The notes below the pieces were generated by a model that was not told where the DNA came from, did no database searches, and saw only the letters and a list, made by a program, of their open reading frames with translations. This document shows, piece after piece, positions 1 to 8,048 of a stretch of 36,804 nt of DNA (the first letter of the stretch is position 1; the number at the start of each line of letters is the position of its first letter). The stretch is from Sphingomonas sp. GM_Shp_1. GTDB taxonomy: Bacteria; Pseudomonadota; Alphaproteobacteria; Sphingomonadales; Sphingomonadaceae. Made by a program: the position numbers and the translations under genes. Where the stretch lies: the NCBI RefSeq assembly GCF_026540895.1, contig NZ_JALNUR010000030.1, positions 1 to 36,804 on the forward strand, written 5' to 3'.

Positions 1-4
1 CTCC

Positions 5-55
5 ACCACGCCCTGAAGGGCGCGGTCCCCCTCCCCAAGCGGAGCTTGGGGAGGA
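5..55. terminator. Two-hairpin repeat (family B), probable terminator of the first L,D-transpeptidase gene
   Basis: Two adjacent hairpins are visible. GCCC/GGGC closes a 4-nt loop at 10-21, and a perfect 10-bp stem with a 3-nt loop lies at 31-53 (CTCCCCAAGC then GCTTGGGGAG). The pair sits just past the stop codon of the minus-strand gene ending at 61, so transcription termination is the natural role. The same two-hairpin design recurs at 16311-16436. Confidence 0.6.
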
Positions 56-60
56 TTGGA

Positions 61-780
61 TCACACCTTGGCGGCGTAGATCATCCGGCCCGGGCCGAGA
101 TTGGCGAACACCCGGTCCAGATCGCTTTCGCCGACCGCGAAGCAACCCTGGCTGCGGCCGAGCATGCCGTGGGTCTTGATCATGTCGCGATTGGCGTACC
201 AGGCCGAATGCACCACGATCGCGCGACCCAGCGCGTTGTCGTTGGTCGGGTCCAGCCCGATCAGACGCTGCGACCGGCCATGCTTGCCGACATAATAATC
301 GTCGGTCAGGAAGGCGCCCTCGCTGCTGGCGTTCGAGTTGAACGCATTGGAAAAGCGCTGAAGATAGCCGCTGTGCGAAGGGTCCGACCCGCTGCCGTGC
401 GAGACGAGCAGCGAGGTGCTCTTGCCGCTGACCAGGTCGACCAGATGGAGCCTGGGTTCGGACGAGCCGACCGCGAAATCGACGATCGCCATCCGGTCGC
501 GCTGGCGCACCCGCGAGCCATGCTGTTGCAGCGAGGCCATCGCGGCCCGCAGCAGCGCCGGACGCACCACCCGCGACGAGGCGAGGATCGGTTGCGCCGG
601 AATGGGCGAGGGCATCGTCGGATGGCTGGGCAGCGGCGGCTGGCGAACGGGCCGCAAATCACCGGCCGTCAGCCGTTCGCGAGCACCTGCCGCCCCCGGA
701 ACCGCGAGCGCACCGGCCAAGACCAGCGCGTTCTTCAGCAGCGCGCGCCGACCCGGCGCAGCGTCCAGATTTTCGAACAT
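61..780 (-). CDS. Exported L,D-transpeptidase-like protein (YkuD_2 type)
   Basis: The 239-residue protein resembles the murein L,D-transpeptidase catalytic-domain family, whose members form 3-3 peptidoglycan cross-links or attach proteins to the wall through a catalytic Cys. The C-terminal half carries His191 (VVHSAWY) and the nucleophile motif HGMLGRSQGCF, with Cys213 in the S-x-G-C position. The N-terminus (GRRALLKNALVLAGALAVPGAAGA) has an Arg pair before a hydrophobic stretch, which looks like a Tat-type signal, so the domain should act in the periplasm. An AAGGA ribosome site stands 6 nt before the ATG. The gene is divergent from a second L,D-transpeptidase of a different subfamily. The family is clear; the substrate is not. 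Confidence 0.82.
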   Translation of the reverse strand: MFENLDAAPGRRALLKNALVLAGALAVPGAAGARERLTAGDLRPVRQPPLPSHPTMPSPIPAQPILASSRVVRPALLRAAMASLQQHGSRVRQRDRMAIVDFAVGSSEPRLHLVDLVSGKSTSLLVSHGSGSDPSHSGYLQRFSNAFNSNASSEGAFLTDDYYVGKHGRSQRLIGLDPTNDNALGRAIVVHSAWYANRDMIKTHGMLGRSQGCFAVGESDLDRVFANLGPGRMIYAAKV

Positions 781-977
781 TATGATCCTTCAAACCCCAG
801 AAATCCCGCGACTCCGATGTAGCAGAGAAGGGGCGGTTTTTCTGCCCATCCCGCCTCGGTTGATCGCTTGGTTCCATCGATTCGGCGAAAGTTCCGCCCC
901 AGCGCAAAAAATTTCGCTCGGCACAAATTGTCTATTGACGGGTTTAAGAAATTATGAACTCGCCAAGGAAAAGGGAT

Positions 978-1580
978 ATGAAGGCTCTCGTTCTTGCCGC
1001 CCTGCTCGGCGCCACGACGCTGGGTTTCGCCGTGCCCGCCATCGCCGAAGAGGGGCCGGGCACCGTCACGGTCGCCCAGGCCGCCGCCGCGCTGGCCCCC
1101 AACCGATTCGTCTGGACCGATCCGCAGATGACGGCGGTCGACCCGGTCGCGCAGCCGGTGACGGTCGTGGTCAGCCTGCCGATGCAGCGTGCCTATGTCT
1201 ATCGTGGCGACGCGATGATCGCCGCCGCCTCGGTATCGACGGGCAAGGACGGCAAGGACACGCCGACCGGCGTCTTCCCGATCCTGCAGAAGCGCGAGAT
1301 GCATCGCAGCAATCTCTATAACGACGCCCCCATGCCGTTCATGCAGCGGCTGACCTGGGACGGCGTCGCGCTCCATGCGGGCAACAATCCCGGCTTCCCG
1401 GATTCGCATGGCTGCATCCGCTTGCCCACCGCCTTCGCCAAGAAGCTGTTCGCGGTCACCTCGGTCGGCACGACGGTGATCGTCACCGATCAGATGGTCG
1501 GGGATCATTTCGATCCGGCACTGCTGGAAACCGAGACGATGCAGGCGAATCAGACGCAGATGGCGTCGTTGGAGGGATGA
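978..1580 (+). CDS. Secreted L,D-transpeptidase (YkuD domain)
   Basis: This 200-residue protein has a Sec-type signal peptide (MKALVLAALLGATTLGFAVPAIAE, cleavage probably after AIA) followed by a YkuD domain. The signature HAG (His133) plus SHGCIRLP (His144, Cys146) is complete, so an active periplasmic transpeptidase is expected. I start at 978 rather than the in-frame ATG at 954 because the purine run AAGGAAAAGGG lies just before 978 and the signal peptide then begins normally. A weak promoter candidate (TTGTCT at 928, ATTATG at 951) would place the transcript start between the two ATGs, which also favours 978. The gene is convergent with the HAD gene, with an inverted repeat doublet between them. 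Confidence 0.87.
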   Translation: MKALVLAALLGATTLGFAVPAIAEEGPGTVTVAQAAAALAPNRFVWTDPQMTAVDPVAQPVTVVVSLPMQRAYVYRGDAMIAAASVSTGKDGKDTPTGVFPILQKREMHRSNLYNDAPMPFMQRLTWDGVALHAGNNPGFPDSHGCIRLPTAFAKKLFAVTSVGTTVIVTDQMVGDHFDPALLETETMQANQTQMASLEG

Positions 1581-1590
1581 GGGTTGGGCG

Positions 1591-1676
1591 TGGCCTTTGA
1601 CCAAGCTCAGGCTGAACGAATGTTGGAATAGTATCCGCTTCCGCCGTTCGCGCTGAGCGGAGTCGAAGCGCATGGG
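1591..1676. repeat. Family A inverted repeat doublet (degenerate)
   Basis: Left arm 1591-1619 and right arm 1644-1676 are diverged, inverted copies of the family A unit (core TTCGACTTCGCTCAGGCTGAA), separated by about 24 nt. It lies between two convergent genes and could act as a bidirectional terminator. This is the most degraded doublet in the window. Confidence 0.65.
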
Positions 1677-1688
1677 ATGACGCCCGGC

Positions 1689-2348
1689 CTAGGCAACCAA
1701 TCCCAGCGCCCGCAACCGAGGTCGCAACGTTGCCTCATCGGTGAAGTGCAGCGCATGTATTCCCATCGCCGCCGCCGCGTCGATATTGGCGCGATTGTCG
1801 TCGATGAACACCGCCTCATGTGGCTCGAGCCCGAAACGGGCGAGCGCGAGGGCGTAGATGGCGGGGTCGGGTTTCACCAGCTTCTCGGTTCCCGACACCA
1901 CGATATCGCGGAACCGGTCGAACAGCGCCGCTTCGCGCGCGCGGAAGGGCGGCCAGAATTCATGGCTGAAGTTCGTGATCGCGAACAGGGGCACGCCCGC
2001 CGAATCGAGTTCGGCGACCAGTTCGTGCATCCCCGGAATCGGATCGCCGATGCTGTCGTTGAACCGCGGACCCCAGGCGGCGATGAGATCGCGATGCTGC
2101 GGGTACAGCGCGATCAGCTCCGCCGAGGTGTCGGCGAAGTCGCGTCCCGCATCATGCTGGAAATGCCATTCGGTCGTGACGACATCGCGCAGAAACGCAT
2201 CGAGCGCCCGATCGTCCGCGATCAGGCGCCGATACAGGATCCGGGGATCCCAGTCGTAAAGGACGCGACCGACGTCGAAGATGACGGCGGTCGGCCGATC
2301 GGCACGCAGTCCGGGCAGGGTGCCCGTCCCGTTCGAATCGATCGGCAT
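1689..2348 (-). CDS. HAD-superfamily phosphatase (YihX-like subfamily IA)
   Basis: The protein has 219 residues and four HAD motifs: I (FDVGRVLYDWD), II (AITNFS), III (a Lys in KPDPAIY) and IV (FIDDN). A cap domain lies between motifs I and II. Motif I has Gly where most HAD phosphatases have the second Asp, as in the FDLGNV group that includes E. coli YihX (alpha-glucose-1-phosphate phosphatase). A small sugar-phosphate substrate is therefore a reasonable guess, not a demonstrated one. The start lies 9 nt after the rpmJ stop with no clear ribosome site, so it is probably co-transcribed with and translated after rpmJ. Confidence 0.82.
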   Translation of the reverse strand: MPIDSNGTGTLPGLRADRPTAVIFDVGRVLYDWDPRILYRRLIADDRALDAFLRDVVTTEWHFQHDAGRDFADTSAELIALYPQHRDLIAAWGPRFNDSIGDPIPGMHELVAELDSAGVPLFAITNFSHEFWPPFRAREAALFDRFRDIVVSGTEKLVKPDPAIYALALARFGLEPHEAVFIDDNRANIDAAAAMGIHALHFTDEATLRPRLRALGLVA

Positions 2349-2357
2349 CAGGGCTGA

Positions 2358-2483
2358 TTAGCCCTGGCGCGCCTTGAAACGACGGTTGGTCTTGTTGATG
2401 ACATAGGTGCGGCCGCGACGGCGGATCACGCGGTTGTCCCGGTGACGATCCTTGAGCGACTTCAGGGAATTGCGGATCTTCAT
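2358..2483 (-). CDS. rpmJ: 50S ribosomal protein bL36 (41-residue form)
   Basis: The 41-residue basic protein begins [18 protein letters not shown] and ends NRRFKARQG, the longer proteobacterial type of bL36 that lacks the zinc-binding Cys/His set. It binds 23S rRNA in the large subunit. The frame stays open upstream, but the start at 2483 gives the family's usual length and has an AAGAAG ribosome site about 10 nt before it. A TTGACT / 17 nt / TAGGCG promoter lies about 50 nt upstream. The HAD phosphatase gene follows closely on the same strand. Confidence 0.95.
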   Translation of the reverse strand: MKIRNSLKSLKDRHRDNRVIRRRGRTYVINKTNRRFKARQG

Positions 2484-2530
2484 GATCGATTCGCTTCTTT
2501 TGAATTGGAGGGTGATCTGGAAAGCGTCGC

Positions 2531-2559
2531 CGCCTAGTGACAAAGGGCCGCCAAGTCAA
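2531..2559 (-). promoter_or_regulatory. Putative sigma-70 promoter of rpmJ
   Basis: Reading on the minus strand, TTGACT (2554-2559) is followed after exactly 17 nt by TAGGCG (2531-2536), about 50 nt before the rpmJ start. The same arrangement precedes rpsD and the tRNA-Lys gene. Assignment rests on position and the match among the three sites. Confidence 0.6.
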
Positions 2560-2685
2560 GGTTGGGGCAGGACCGGCCGGGGGATGACAGGCGCGTCACG
2601 ATCCACACAGGCTCTTCCGCCGCCGGATCAACCCCCATATGTCATGCGTTGCCCATCCGTAACATCCTCCAAGGTGCTCCTGTCC

Positions 2686-3303
2686 ATGAAAGCCCGTTCG
2701 CTCCTGATCCTCGCGGCCGCCGCCGGAACGCTGGCCGCCTGTTCCACCACGGGCGGACGCCTGCCGCCGACCGAGGTGATTCGCTATCATCTGGGCGAGC
2801 CGATCGCGCGCGGCACGATCCGGGTCGAGCCGCTGTCCAACACCGGCCCCGCCAGCATCGAGTTCAAGACCTATGCCGCCGCGGTGGAAACCGCGCTTCT
2901 GCGCAACGGCTATTCGGTGGCGCAGGGCGATGCGCAGCCCGACTTCATCGCGACCGTCGCCTTCACCCGCGCCAACCGGCTGGGCCCGCCGCGCCCCTCG
3001 CCCTTCTCGATCGGTCTGGGGGGCGGCAGCTTCTCGGGCGGTCGCGGCGGCGGTGTCGGCCTGGGCGGCGGCCTGAGCTTCCCGATCGGCAAGAGCCGTC
3101 CGCAGGAGATCATCGGCACCGAACTGTCGGTCCAGATCAAGCGCCGCGTCGACCAGTCGCCCATCTGGGAAGGCAGCGCCCGCAACATCGCGCCGGTCGA
3201 GGCGCTGGCGCGGGTCGATGCCCAGGCGCAGGCGGCGAAGCTGGCCGATGCGCTGTTCACCAAATTCCCGGGCGAGTCGGGTCGCACGGTCGAGGTGAAG
3301 TAA
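2686..3303 (+). CDS. DUF4136-like lipoprotein
   Basis: The 205-residue protein begins with a lipoprotein signal (MKARSLLILAAAAGTLAAC; lipobox LAAC, Cys19) and should be anchored in the envelope. The body resembles the DUF4136 family: a Tyr/Phe-rich pattern around FKTYAAAVETALLRNGY and DFIATVAF, a long Gly-rich stretch near residues 104-130, then a beta-rich end with a TELSVQIKR segment and a helix (ALARVDAQAQAAKLADALF). No enzymatic motif is seen and the family has no assigned biochemical role. The ATG at 2686 is chosen over upstream in-frame starts because it begins the signal peptide and follows AAGGTG. The M14 peptidase starts 4 nt after the stop, so the two are probably co-expressed. Confidence 0.8.
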   Translation: MKARSLLILAAAAGTLAACSTTGGRLPPTEVIRYHLGEPIARGTIRVEPLSNTGPASIEFKTYAAAVETALLRNGYSVAQGDAQPDFIATVAFTRANRLGPPRPSPFSIGLGGGSFSGGRGGGVGLGGGLSFPIGKSRPQEIIGTELSVQIKRRVDQSPIWEGSARNIAPVEALARVDAQAQAAKLADALFTKFPGESGRTVEVK

Positions 3304-3307
3304 GGGC

Positions 3308-4414
3308 ATGACGCTGACCATCAATGCCGCATTCGACGGCGGCAATATCCGCGTCGTGGGCGTCGAGGGCGACCGGGTCGATCTGGAGATCGTCGCCGAC
3401 ACGGATTCGGACTTCTATCAGTGGTTCTATTTCCGCGTCGGCGGGGCGAAGGGGCGGACGCTCACCTTCCGCATCCTGAACGGTGCGGGGTCGGCCTTTC
3501 CGCAAGGCTGGCCCGGCTACCACGTCCGCGCCTCCACCGATCGGCGGGATTGGCGGATGACGCCGACGACCTATGCCGATGGCGTGATCGAGTGGCAGTG
3601 GACGGGCGAGACCGATCTCGCCTGGTTCGCCTATTTCGAGCCCTATACGATGGAGCGGCACCACGACCTGGTCGCGCGGATCGCGGCCAGGGGCGTCCAT
3701 CATGAGGAAATCGGCCAGAGCCTGGACGGTCAGCCGATCGATTATTTCCGAATCGGTACCGGCCCCAAGCAGGTATGGCTCTATGCCCGCCAGCATCCCG
3801 GCGAATCGATGGCCGAATGGTGGATGGAAGGCGCGCTCGATTGGCTGACGGGCCCGGCGGCAGCGAAGCTGCTGGCGGCGGCGACCGTGCATGTCGTGCC
3901 CAATATGAACCCGGACGGCACGCGGCGCGGGCATCTGCGCACCAATGCGGCGGGGGTGAATCTCAACCGCGAATGGCATGACCCGACGCCCGAGCGCAGC
4001 CCCGAAGTGTTGTGCGTGCGCAACCTTATGGACCGGACCGGCGTCGACTTCGCGATCGACGTGCACGGGGACGAGGCGATCCCGGCGAACTTCATCGCGG
4101 GGTTCGAGGGCATTCCCAGTTGGACCGAGGAACATGGCGCCAAATTCTATGAATATGGCCGCCGCCTGGCCGGGCATACGCCCGACTTCCAGACCCAGAT
4201 GGGCTATGAAAAGGCGAGCGCGGGTCGTGCCAATCTTGCCATGTCGACCAACCAGGTCGCCGAGCGCTTCGGCGCGGTGTCGGTGACGCTGGAAATGCCG
4301 TTCAAGGACCATGATCCCAACCCGGACGCCGTCCATGGCTGGTCGGGCGAGCGTTCGGCCAAACTGGGCGTGTCGTGCCTGGAGGTGCTGTCCGGGATGA
4401 TCGCGGAGATTTGA
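3308..4414 (+). CDS. M14-family zinc carboxypeptidase (cytosolic CCP-like)
   Basis: The 368-residue protein has the layout of bacterial relatives of cytosolic carboxypeptidases: an N-terminal beta domain (about 1-115) and a C-terminal M14 domain. The zinc site is complete: His163 and Glu166 in QHPGES, and His253 in DVHGDE. NPDGTRRGHLRTNAAGVNLN is the substrate-binding region, and Glu329 in VTLEMPFKD is the likely catalytic acid/base. There is no signal peptide, so it probably acts in the cytoplasm, removing C-terminal residues from peptides or proteins. It begins 4 nt after the lipoprotein gene. A perfect 35-bp inverted repeat separates its stop from the convergent phosphomannomutase gene. 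Confidence 0.9.
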   Translation: MTLTINAAFDGGNIRVVGVEGDRVDLEIVADTDSDFYQWFYFRVGGAKGRTLTFRILNGAGSAFPQGWPGYHVRASTDRRDWRMTPTTYADGVIEWQWTGETDLAWFAYFEPYTMERHHDLVARIAARGVHHEEIGQSLDGQPIDYFRIGTGPKQVWLYARQHPGESMAEWWMEGALDWLTGPAAAKLLAAATVHVVPNMNPDGTRRGHLRTNAAGVNLNREWHDPTPERSPEVLCVRNLMDRTGVDFAIDVHGDEAIPANFIAGFEGIPSWTEEHGAKFYEYGRRLAGHTPDFQTQMGYEKASAGRANLAMSTNQVAERFGAVSVTLEMPFKDHDPNPDAVHGWSGERSAKLGVSCLEVLSGMIAEI

Positions 4415-4454
4415 CGCGTGGGGGCGGGGGCCTTGGTCCCCGTCCATCGGGATT

Positions 4455-4552
4455 CCCTTGGCCTTCGACTGCGCTCAGGCTGAACGGAGTGAGGGAATTC
4501 CAGCCAAGCAACCCAACCTCCGTTCAGCCTGAGCGCAGTCGAAGGCCAAGGG
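4455..4552. repeat. Family A inverted repeat doublet, perfect 35-bp arms
   Basis: The arms at 4455-4489 and 4518-4552 are exact reverse complements over 35 nt with a 28-nt loop. They contain the core TTCGACTGCGCTCAGGCTGAA. The doublet fills the gap between two convergent genes (stops at 4414 and 4560) and would form a strong cruciform or RNA hairpin read from either side. Confidence 0.92.
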
Positions 4553-4559
4553 TCAACCG

Positions 4560-5945
4560 CTACCGCCGAACCCCCTGTGCCGACAAATGCCGGTCCAGAT
4601 CCGCCAGCACCCGCGCCAGCCCGTCCGCATCCCCCGCCTCGGCGCGCACGGTCAGCGCCGCCTGGGTATTGGACGCGCGCAACAGCCACCAGCCATCCGC
4701 CGTCCGCACCCGGACGCCGTCGGTGGCGTTGACCTCCGCCCCTTCGGCCTTCAGCGCTTCGGCGACCCGCTCGACCATGGCGAACTTGTCCGCCTCCGCC
4801 ACGCCGATACGCGTTTCCGGAATATCGACCATGGCGGGCATCGCCCCGCGCAATTCGGTCATCGATCTGCCCGCCAGATGGGCGGCGCGGATCAGGCGGA
4901 TCGCGGCGTAATGCGCATCGTCGAAGCCGTACCATTCGCCCGCAAAGAACATATGCCCCGACATCTCGCCGCCCAGCGGAGCGCCGGTTTCGACCATTTT
5001 GGACTTCATCAGGCTGTGGCCGGTCTTCCACATCACCGGCTGTCCACCCAGCGCCGCGATATGGTCGAACAGCGCCTGGCTGGCCTTCACGTCCGCGACG
5101 ATCGGGGCGCCGGGATGCTCGGCCAGGGCGGGGCCGGCGAGCAGCATCAGTATCTGGTCGCCCCAGATCACCCGCCCCCGACCATCGACCGCGCCGATCC
5201 GGTCGCCATCGCCGTCGAAAGCGAATCCGAAATCGAGCCGCTTCTCGGCGACCAGCGCCTTCAGCGCCTCTAAATTGGCCTCGACCGTCGGATCGGGGTG
5301 ATGATGCGGGAAATGACCGTCCACATCGGTGAACAGCGTGTGATGCTCACCCGGCAGGCGCTGGACCAGCTTTTCCACGACCGGGCCCGCCGCGCCGCTG
5401 CCGCAGTCCCAGCCGATGCGATATTCGCCGCCCGCATAGCCCGCCATCAGCCGGTCGACATAGGCGTCGAGAATGTCGCGATCCTCGACCACGCCCGCCC
5501 CTTGCGTCCAGTCGCGCGCGGTGGCCATGCGGGCCAGGTCCTGCACGTCCTCGCCGAAAAAGGGGCGATGGCGAAGGACCATCTTGAAGCCATTGTCGTC
5601 GCGGGGATTATGGCTGCCCGTTACCTGTACGGCGCCGTCCACCCCTAGGGTCGCCTCGGCGAAATAGACCATCGGCGTGGGACCCAGGCCCAGCCGGACG
5701 ACGTCGACGCCGCTGTCGGTCAGTCCCTCGATCAGCGCGGCCTCCAGCGCGGGCGAACTCAATCGCCCGTCGCGTCCCACCGCGACGCGGGTGCCGCCCG
5801 CCCGCCGCACCCGCGTCGCGAAGCCGCGTCCGACCGCATAGGCCGCGCCTTCGTCCAGCGTCTCGGGCACGGTGCCGCGCACATCATATTCGCGGCAGGC
5901 ACTGGGGTGGATCGCGGCGACCCGTTCGGCCCCCCGATCACCCAT
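4560..5945 (-). CDS. Phosphomannomutase/phosphoglucomutase
   Basis: This 461-residue alpha-D-phosphohexomutase interconverts hexose 6-phosphates and 1-phosphates, feeding nucleotide-sugar and polysaccharide synthesis in the cytoplasm. All four domain signatures are visible: the catalytic phosphoserine loop TGSHNP (Ser111), the Mg loop DGDGDR (244-249), the sugar-binding loop GEMSGH, and the C-terminal phosphate-binding RASNTQ. The start at 5945 is used because its ATG overlaps the stop of the J-domain gene by 8 nt, implying translational coupling; 11 further upstream codons are open but unlike the family. It is the last gene of a minus-strand mipZ / J-domain / mutase run. Confidence 0.93.
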   Translation of the reverse strand: MGDRGAERVAAIHPSACREYDVRGTVPETLDEGAAYAVGRGFATRVRRAGGTRVAVGRDGRLSSPALEAALIEGLTDSGVDVVRLGLGPTPMVYFAEATLGVDGAVQVTGSHNPRDDNGFKMVLRHRPFFGEDVQDLARMATARDWTQGAGVVEDRDILDAYVDRLMAGYAGGEYRIGWDCGSGAAGPVVEKLVQRLPGEHHTLFTDVDGHFPHHHPDPTVEANLEALKALVAEKRLDFGFAFDGDGDRIGAVDGRGRVIWGDQILMLLAGPALAEHPGAPIVADVKASQALFDHIAALGGQPVMWKTGHSLMKSKMVETGAPLGGEMSGHMFFAGEWYGFDDAHYAAIRLIRAAHLAGRSMTELRGAMPAMVDIPETRIGVAEADKFAMVERVAEALKAEGAEVNATDGVRVRTADGWWLLRASNTQAALTVRAEAGDADGLARVLADLDRHLSAQGVRR

Positions 5946-6207
5946 CGCGGCGGTCCAGCAACAGGTCGCGCGCCGCATTCACCCGTCGCGTCAGATCGGC
6001 CGAGCCGCCGCGATCGGGATGGACCTGCGCCACCAGCCGCCGATGCGCCTGGCGGATCGCATCGGCATCGGCGTGCGGCGGCAGGTCGAGGATCGCCAGC
6101 GCCTCCGCCTCGTCACGCGGCAGGCGGGGCCTGGGGGCGGACTTGGAAGGGCGCGGCATGTAGCGCCACACCAGCCAGATCACCGCCAGCGCGATCAGCC
6201 ATTTCAC
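5938..6207 (-). CDS. Membrane-anchored J-domain protein
   Basis: The 89-residue protein has one N-terminal transmembrane helix (WLIALAVIWLVWRYM) and a C-terminal J-domain covering roughly residues 37-88, with the intact HPD tripeptide in VHPDRGG. Such proteins stimulate Hsp70 (DnaK) ATPase activity at the membrane; the layout resembles mitochondrial Tim14/Pam18 and short alphaproteobacterial J-proteins. The start codon is GTG, 22 nt after the mipZ stop, and the stop overlaps the mutase start by 8 nt. The DnaK partner and client are not indicated by the sequence. Confidence 0.85.
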   Translation of the reverse strand: MKWLIALAVIWLVWRYMPRPSKSAPRPRLPRDEAEALAILDLPPHADADAIRQAHRRLVAQVHPDRGGSADLTRRVNAARDLLLDRRDG

Positions 6208-6229
6208 GCGCCGAGCATCCGCCGCGCCG

Positions 6230-7063
6230 TCATGCCGCCGGGCTGGCGGCGGCGGCGGCCTTCGCGTCCGGCGTTCCCTCTTCCGCCCAGGCTTCGGGCA
6301 GTTGCAGTGCCGCCATCATCTCGCGCAATTCCTGCCGCGCGGCGACATGGCCCAGCCCCATCGCGCCGAATTCCTTGGCGTCGATCATGGTCAGGCCGTT
6401 GGGGAACATCTCGCGATAGATGACGCGCTCGCCCAGCCCGGGGATCACCCGGAAGCCGACCCGCCGCGACAACTGGACCAGCGCGTCGGACACGCGGCGC
6501 ATGTTGCGCGCCTCGATATGCTGAAGCCGGTTGCGCAGCACGACCCAGTCGATGGTGGTGCCGTCTGCCCGCGCCCGCTGCTTGCGCGCATCCCAGATCA
6601 ATTCGGAATAGAAGCTGGGGCGGGTGACCTGGAACGTCTCCGGGTCCACCTGGCCGATCAGGTCGAAATCGACGAAGCTGTCGTTCATCGGCGTGACCAG
6701 CGTGTTCGACAGCGCCGCCGCGGTGCGCGCGAAATGGTCGTCGCGGCCGGGCGTGTCGACGATCAGGAAGTCGGCGTCCTGAGAGAGAGAGAACCAGAGC
6801 TCCTCGAATCCCTCCTCGGTCTGGCTGCTGTGCGTCGCATGGACCGGCATGGGCAGGGCATGGCCGGTGCGCCGAATCGTCTCTGCCCGATTGTCGAGAT
6901 ATCGGCCAACGGTCCGCTGCCTGTGATCCAGATCAAGGCACGCCACGCGCGCGCCCTTCGCGGCCAGAGCGATGGCCACGTGAACCGCCGTCGTCGATTT
7001 GCCAGTGCCACCCTTTTCATTGGCAAACACGATCACATGGGTTGAAGATAGCCGTTCCGGCAA
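6230..7063 (-). CDS. mipZ: MipZ-like division-plane positioning ATPase (ParA family)
   Basis: The 277-residue protein has a deviant Walker A (KGGTGKST, 17-24) and a DTPG Walker B region typical of ParA/MinD ATPases. The following segments (LDLDHRQRT, TPMNDSFVDFDLIGQVDP, and the FRVIPGLGERVIYREMFPNGL region) match MipZ rather than ParA or Soj. In Caulobacter MipZ binds ParB near the origin and blocks FtsZ polymerisation near the poles, so septa form at midcell. It is divergent from panC and heads a minus-strand run with the J-domain and phosphohexomutase genes. The C-terminal Ala-rich tail is expected to be disordered. Confidence 0.92.
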   Translation of the reverse strand: MPERLSSTHVIVFANEKGGTGKSTTAVHVAIALAAKGARVACLDLDHRQRTVGRYLDNRAETIRRTGHALPMPVHATHSSQTEEGFEELWFSLSQDADFLIVDTPGRDDHFARTAAALSNTLVTPMNDSFVDFDLIGQVDPETFQVTRPSFYSELIWDARKQRARADGTTIDWVVLRNRLQHIEARNMRRVSDALVQLSRRVGFRVIPGLGERVIYREMFPNGLTMIDAKEFGAMGLGHVAARQELREMMAALQLPEAWAEEGTPDAKAAAAASPAA

Positions 7064-7138
7064 CTCGTCGCTTCCTTATTGATCCCCGTTGCCACCCTTC
7101 ATAGAAGCCCTGGGCCTGGGGAACGAGGGGTAAAATCA

Positions 7139-7981
7139 GTGCAAGTCATTCGGGATCGCGAAGCCTTGGTCGCGGCGCTCGCCGCCATGCGGGCCGAAGG
7201 CGCGCGTTTGGCGCTGGTGCCCACCATGGGCGCGCTCCATGCTGGTCATATCGCGTTGATCGAGGCGGCGAAGCGGCCGGGGACCAAGGTCGTCGCGTCG
7301 ATCTTCGTGAACCCGAAGCAGTTCGGCGCGGGCGAGGATCTGGGCCGCTATCCCCGGCGCGAAGCGTCCGACCTGCGCATGCTGAACGAGGCGGGATGCG
7401 ACCTGGTCTGGATGCCCAGCGTCGAGATCATGTACCCGGAGGGGCATGCGACCAATATCCGCGTCGCGGGCGTCAGCGAGGGCTTTGACGGCGAATCGCG
7501 CCCTGGCCATTTCGACGGAGTCGCCACCGTCGTCGCCAAGCTGTTCAACCAGGTCGGCCCCGATGCCGCTTATTTCGGCGAGAAGGATTTCCAGCAGCTG
7601 GCGGTGATCCGTCGCATGGTCGCCGATCTGGACTTTCCGATCGAGGTGGTGGGCGTGCCGACCCAGCGCGACGATGACGGCCTCGCCCTGTCGTCGCGCA
7701 ACATCTATCTGGACGAGGAAGAGCGGGCCAAGGCCGTCGCGCTGCCCCGCGCCTTGGGCGTCGCGGCCCGCGCGATCGGGCGGGGGGAGGATGTCGCCAC
7801 CGTTCTGGCCGATGCGCGCGCCACGCTGACCGCCGCCGGGTTCGAGGTGGATTATGTCGCGCTGGCCGATGCCGAGACCCTGGTCCCCGATCCCGCCGCC
7901 GACCGCCCACGTCGCCTGCTGGCCGCCGCCCGCATGGGGTCGGCCAGACTGATCGACAATATCGCGATCTCGGATGGTTAA
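7139..7981 (+). CDS. panC: Pantothenate synthetase
   Basis: This 280-residue cytoplasmic enzyme condenses pantoate and beta-alanine with ATP to form pantothenate in coenzyme A synthesis. The ATP motif TMGALHAGH (29-37), the pantoate-binding region around FVNPKQFG, FGEKDFQQL and LSSRNIYL are all present. I chose the GTG at 7139: it gives the usual N-terminus (QVIRDREALVAAL) and follows GAGGGG by about 8 nt. An in-frame start at 7079 would add 20 atypical residues and place the start 16 nt from the divergent mipZ start. No panB is in the window. Confidence 0.94.
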   Translation: MQVIRDREALVAALAAMRAEGARLALVPTMGALHAGHIALIEAAKRPGTKVVASIFVNPKQFGAGEDLGRYPRREASDLRMLNEAGCDLVWMPSVEIMYPEGHATNIRVAGVSEGFDGESRPGHFDGVATVVAKLFNQVGPDAAYFGEKDFQQLAVIRRMVADLDFPIEVVGVPTQRDDDGLALSSRNIYLDEEERAKAVALPRALGVAARAIGRGEDVATVLADARATLTAAGFEVDYVALADAETLVPDPAADRPRRLLAAARMGSARLIDNIAISDG

Positions 7982-8048
7982 CCAATTTGTGACCGTTTTG
8001 GCCATAGACTGACCCTCGGACACAGGATGTCCGGCAAAAGGGTGGGAC

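Noticed and set aside
8017..8033. A CGGACA-N5-TGTCCG dyad in the leader of the Sel1-like gene as an operator
   Set aside because: It is a short isolated dyad without recognisable promoter boxes; in GC-rich DNA such 6+6 repeats occur by chance. It is mentioned only in the gene entry.
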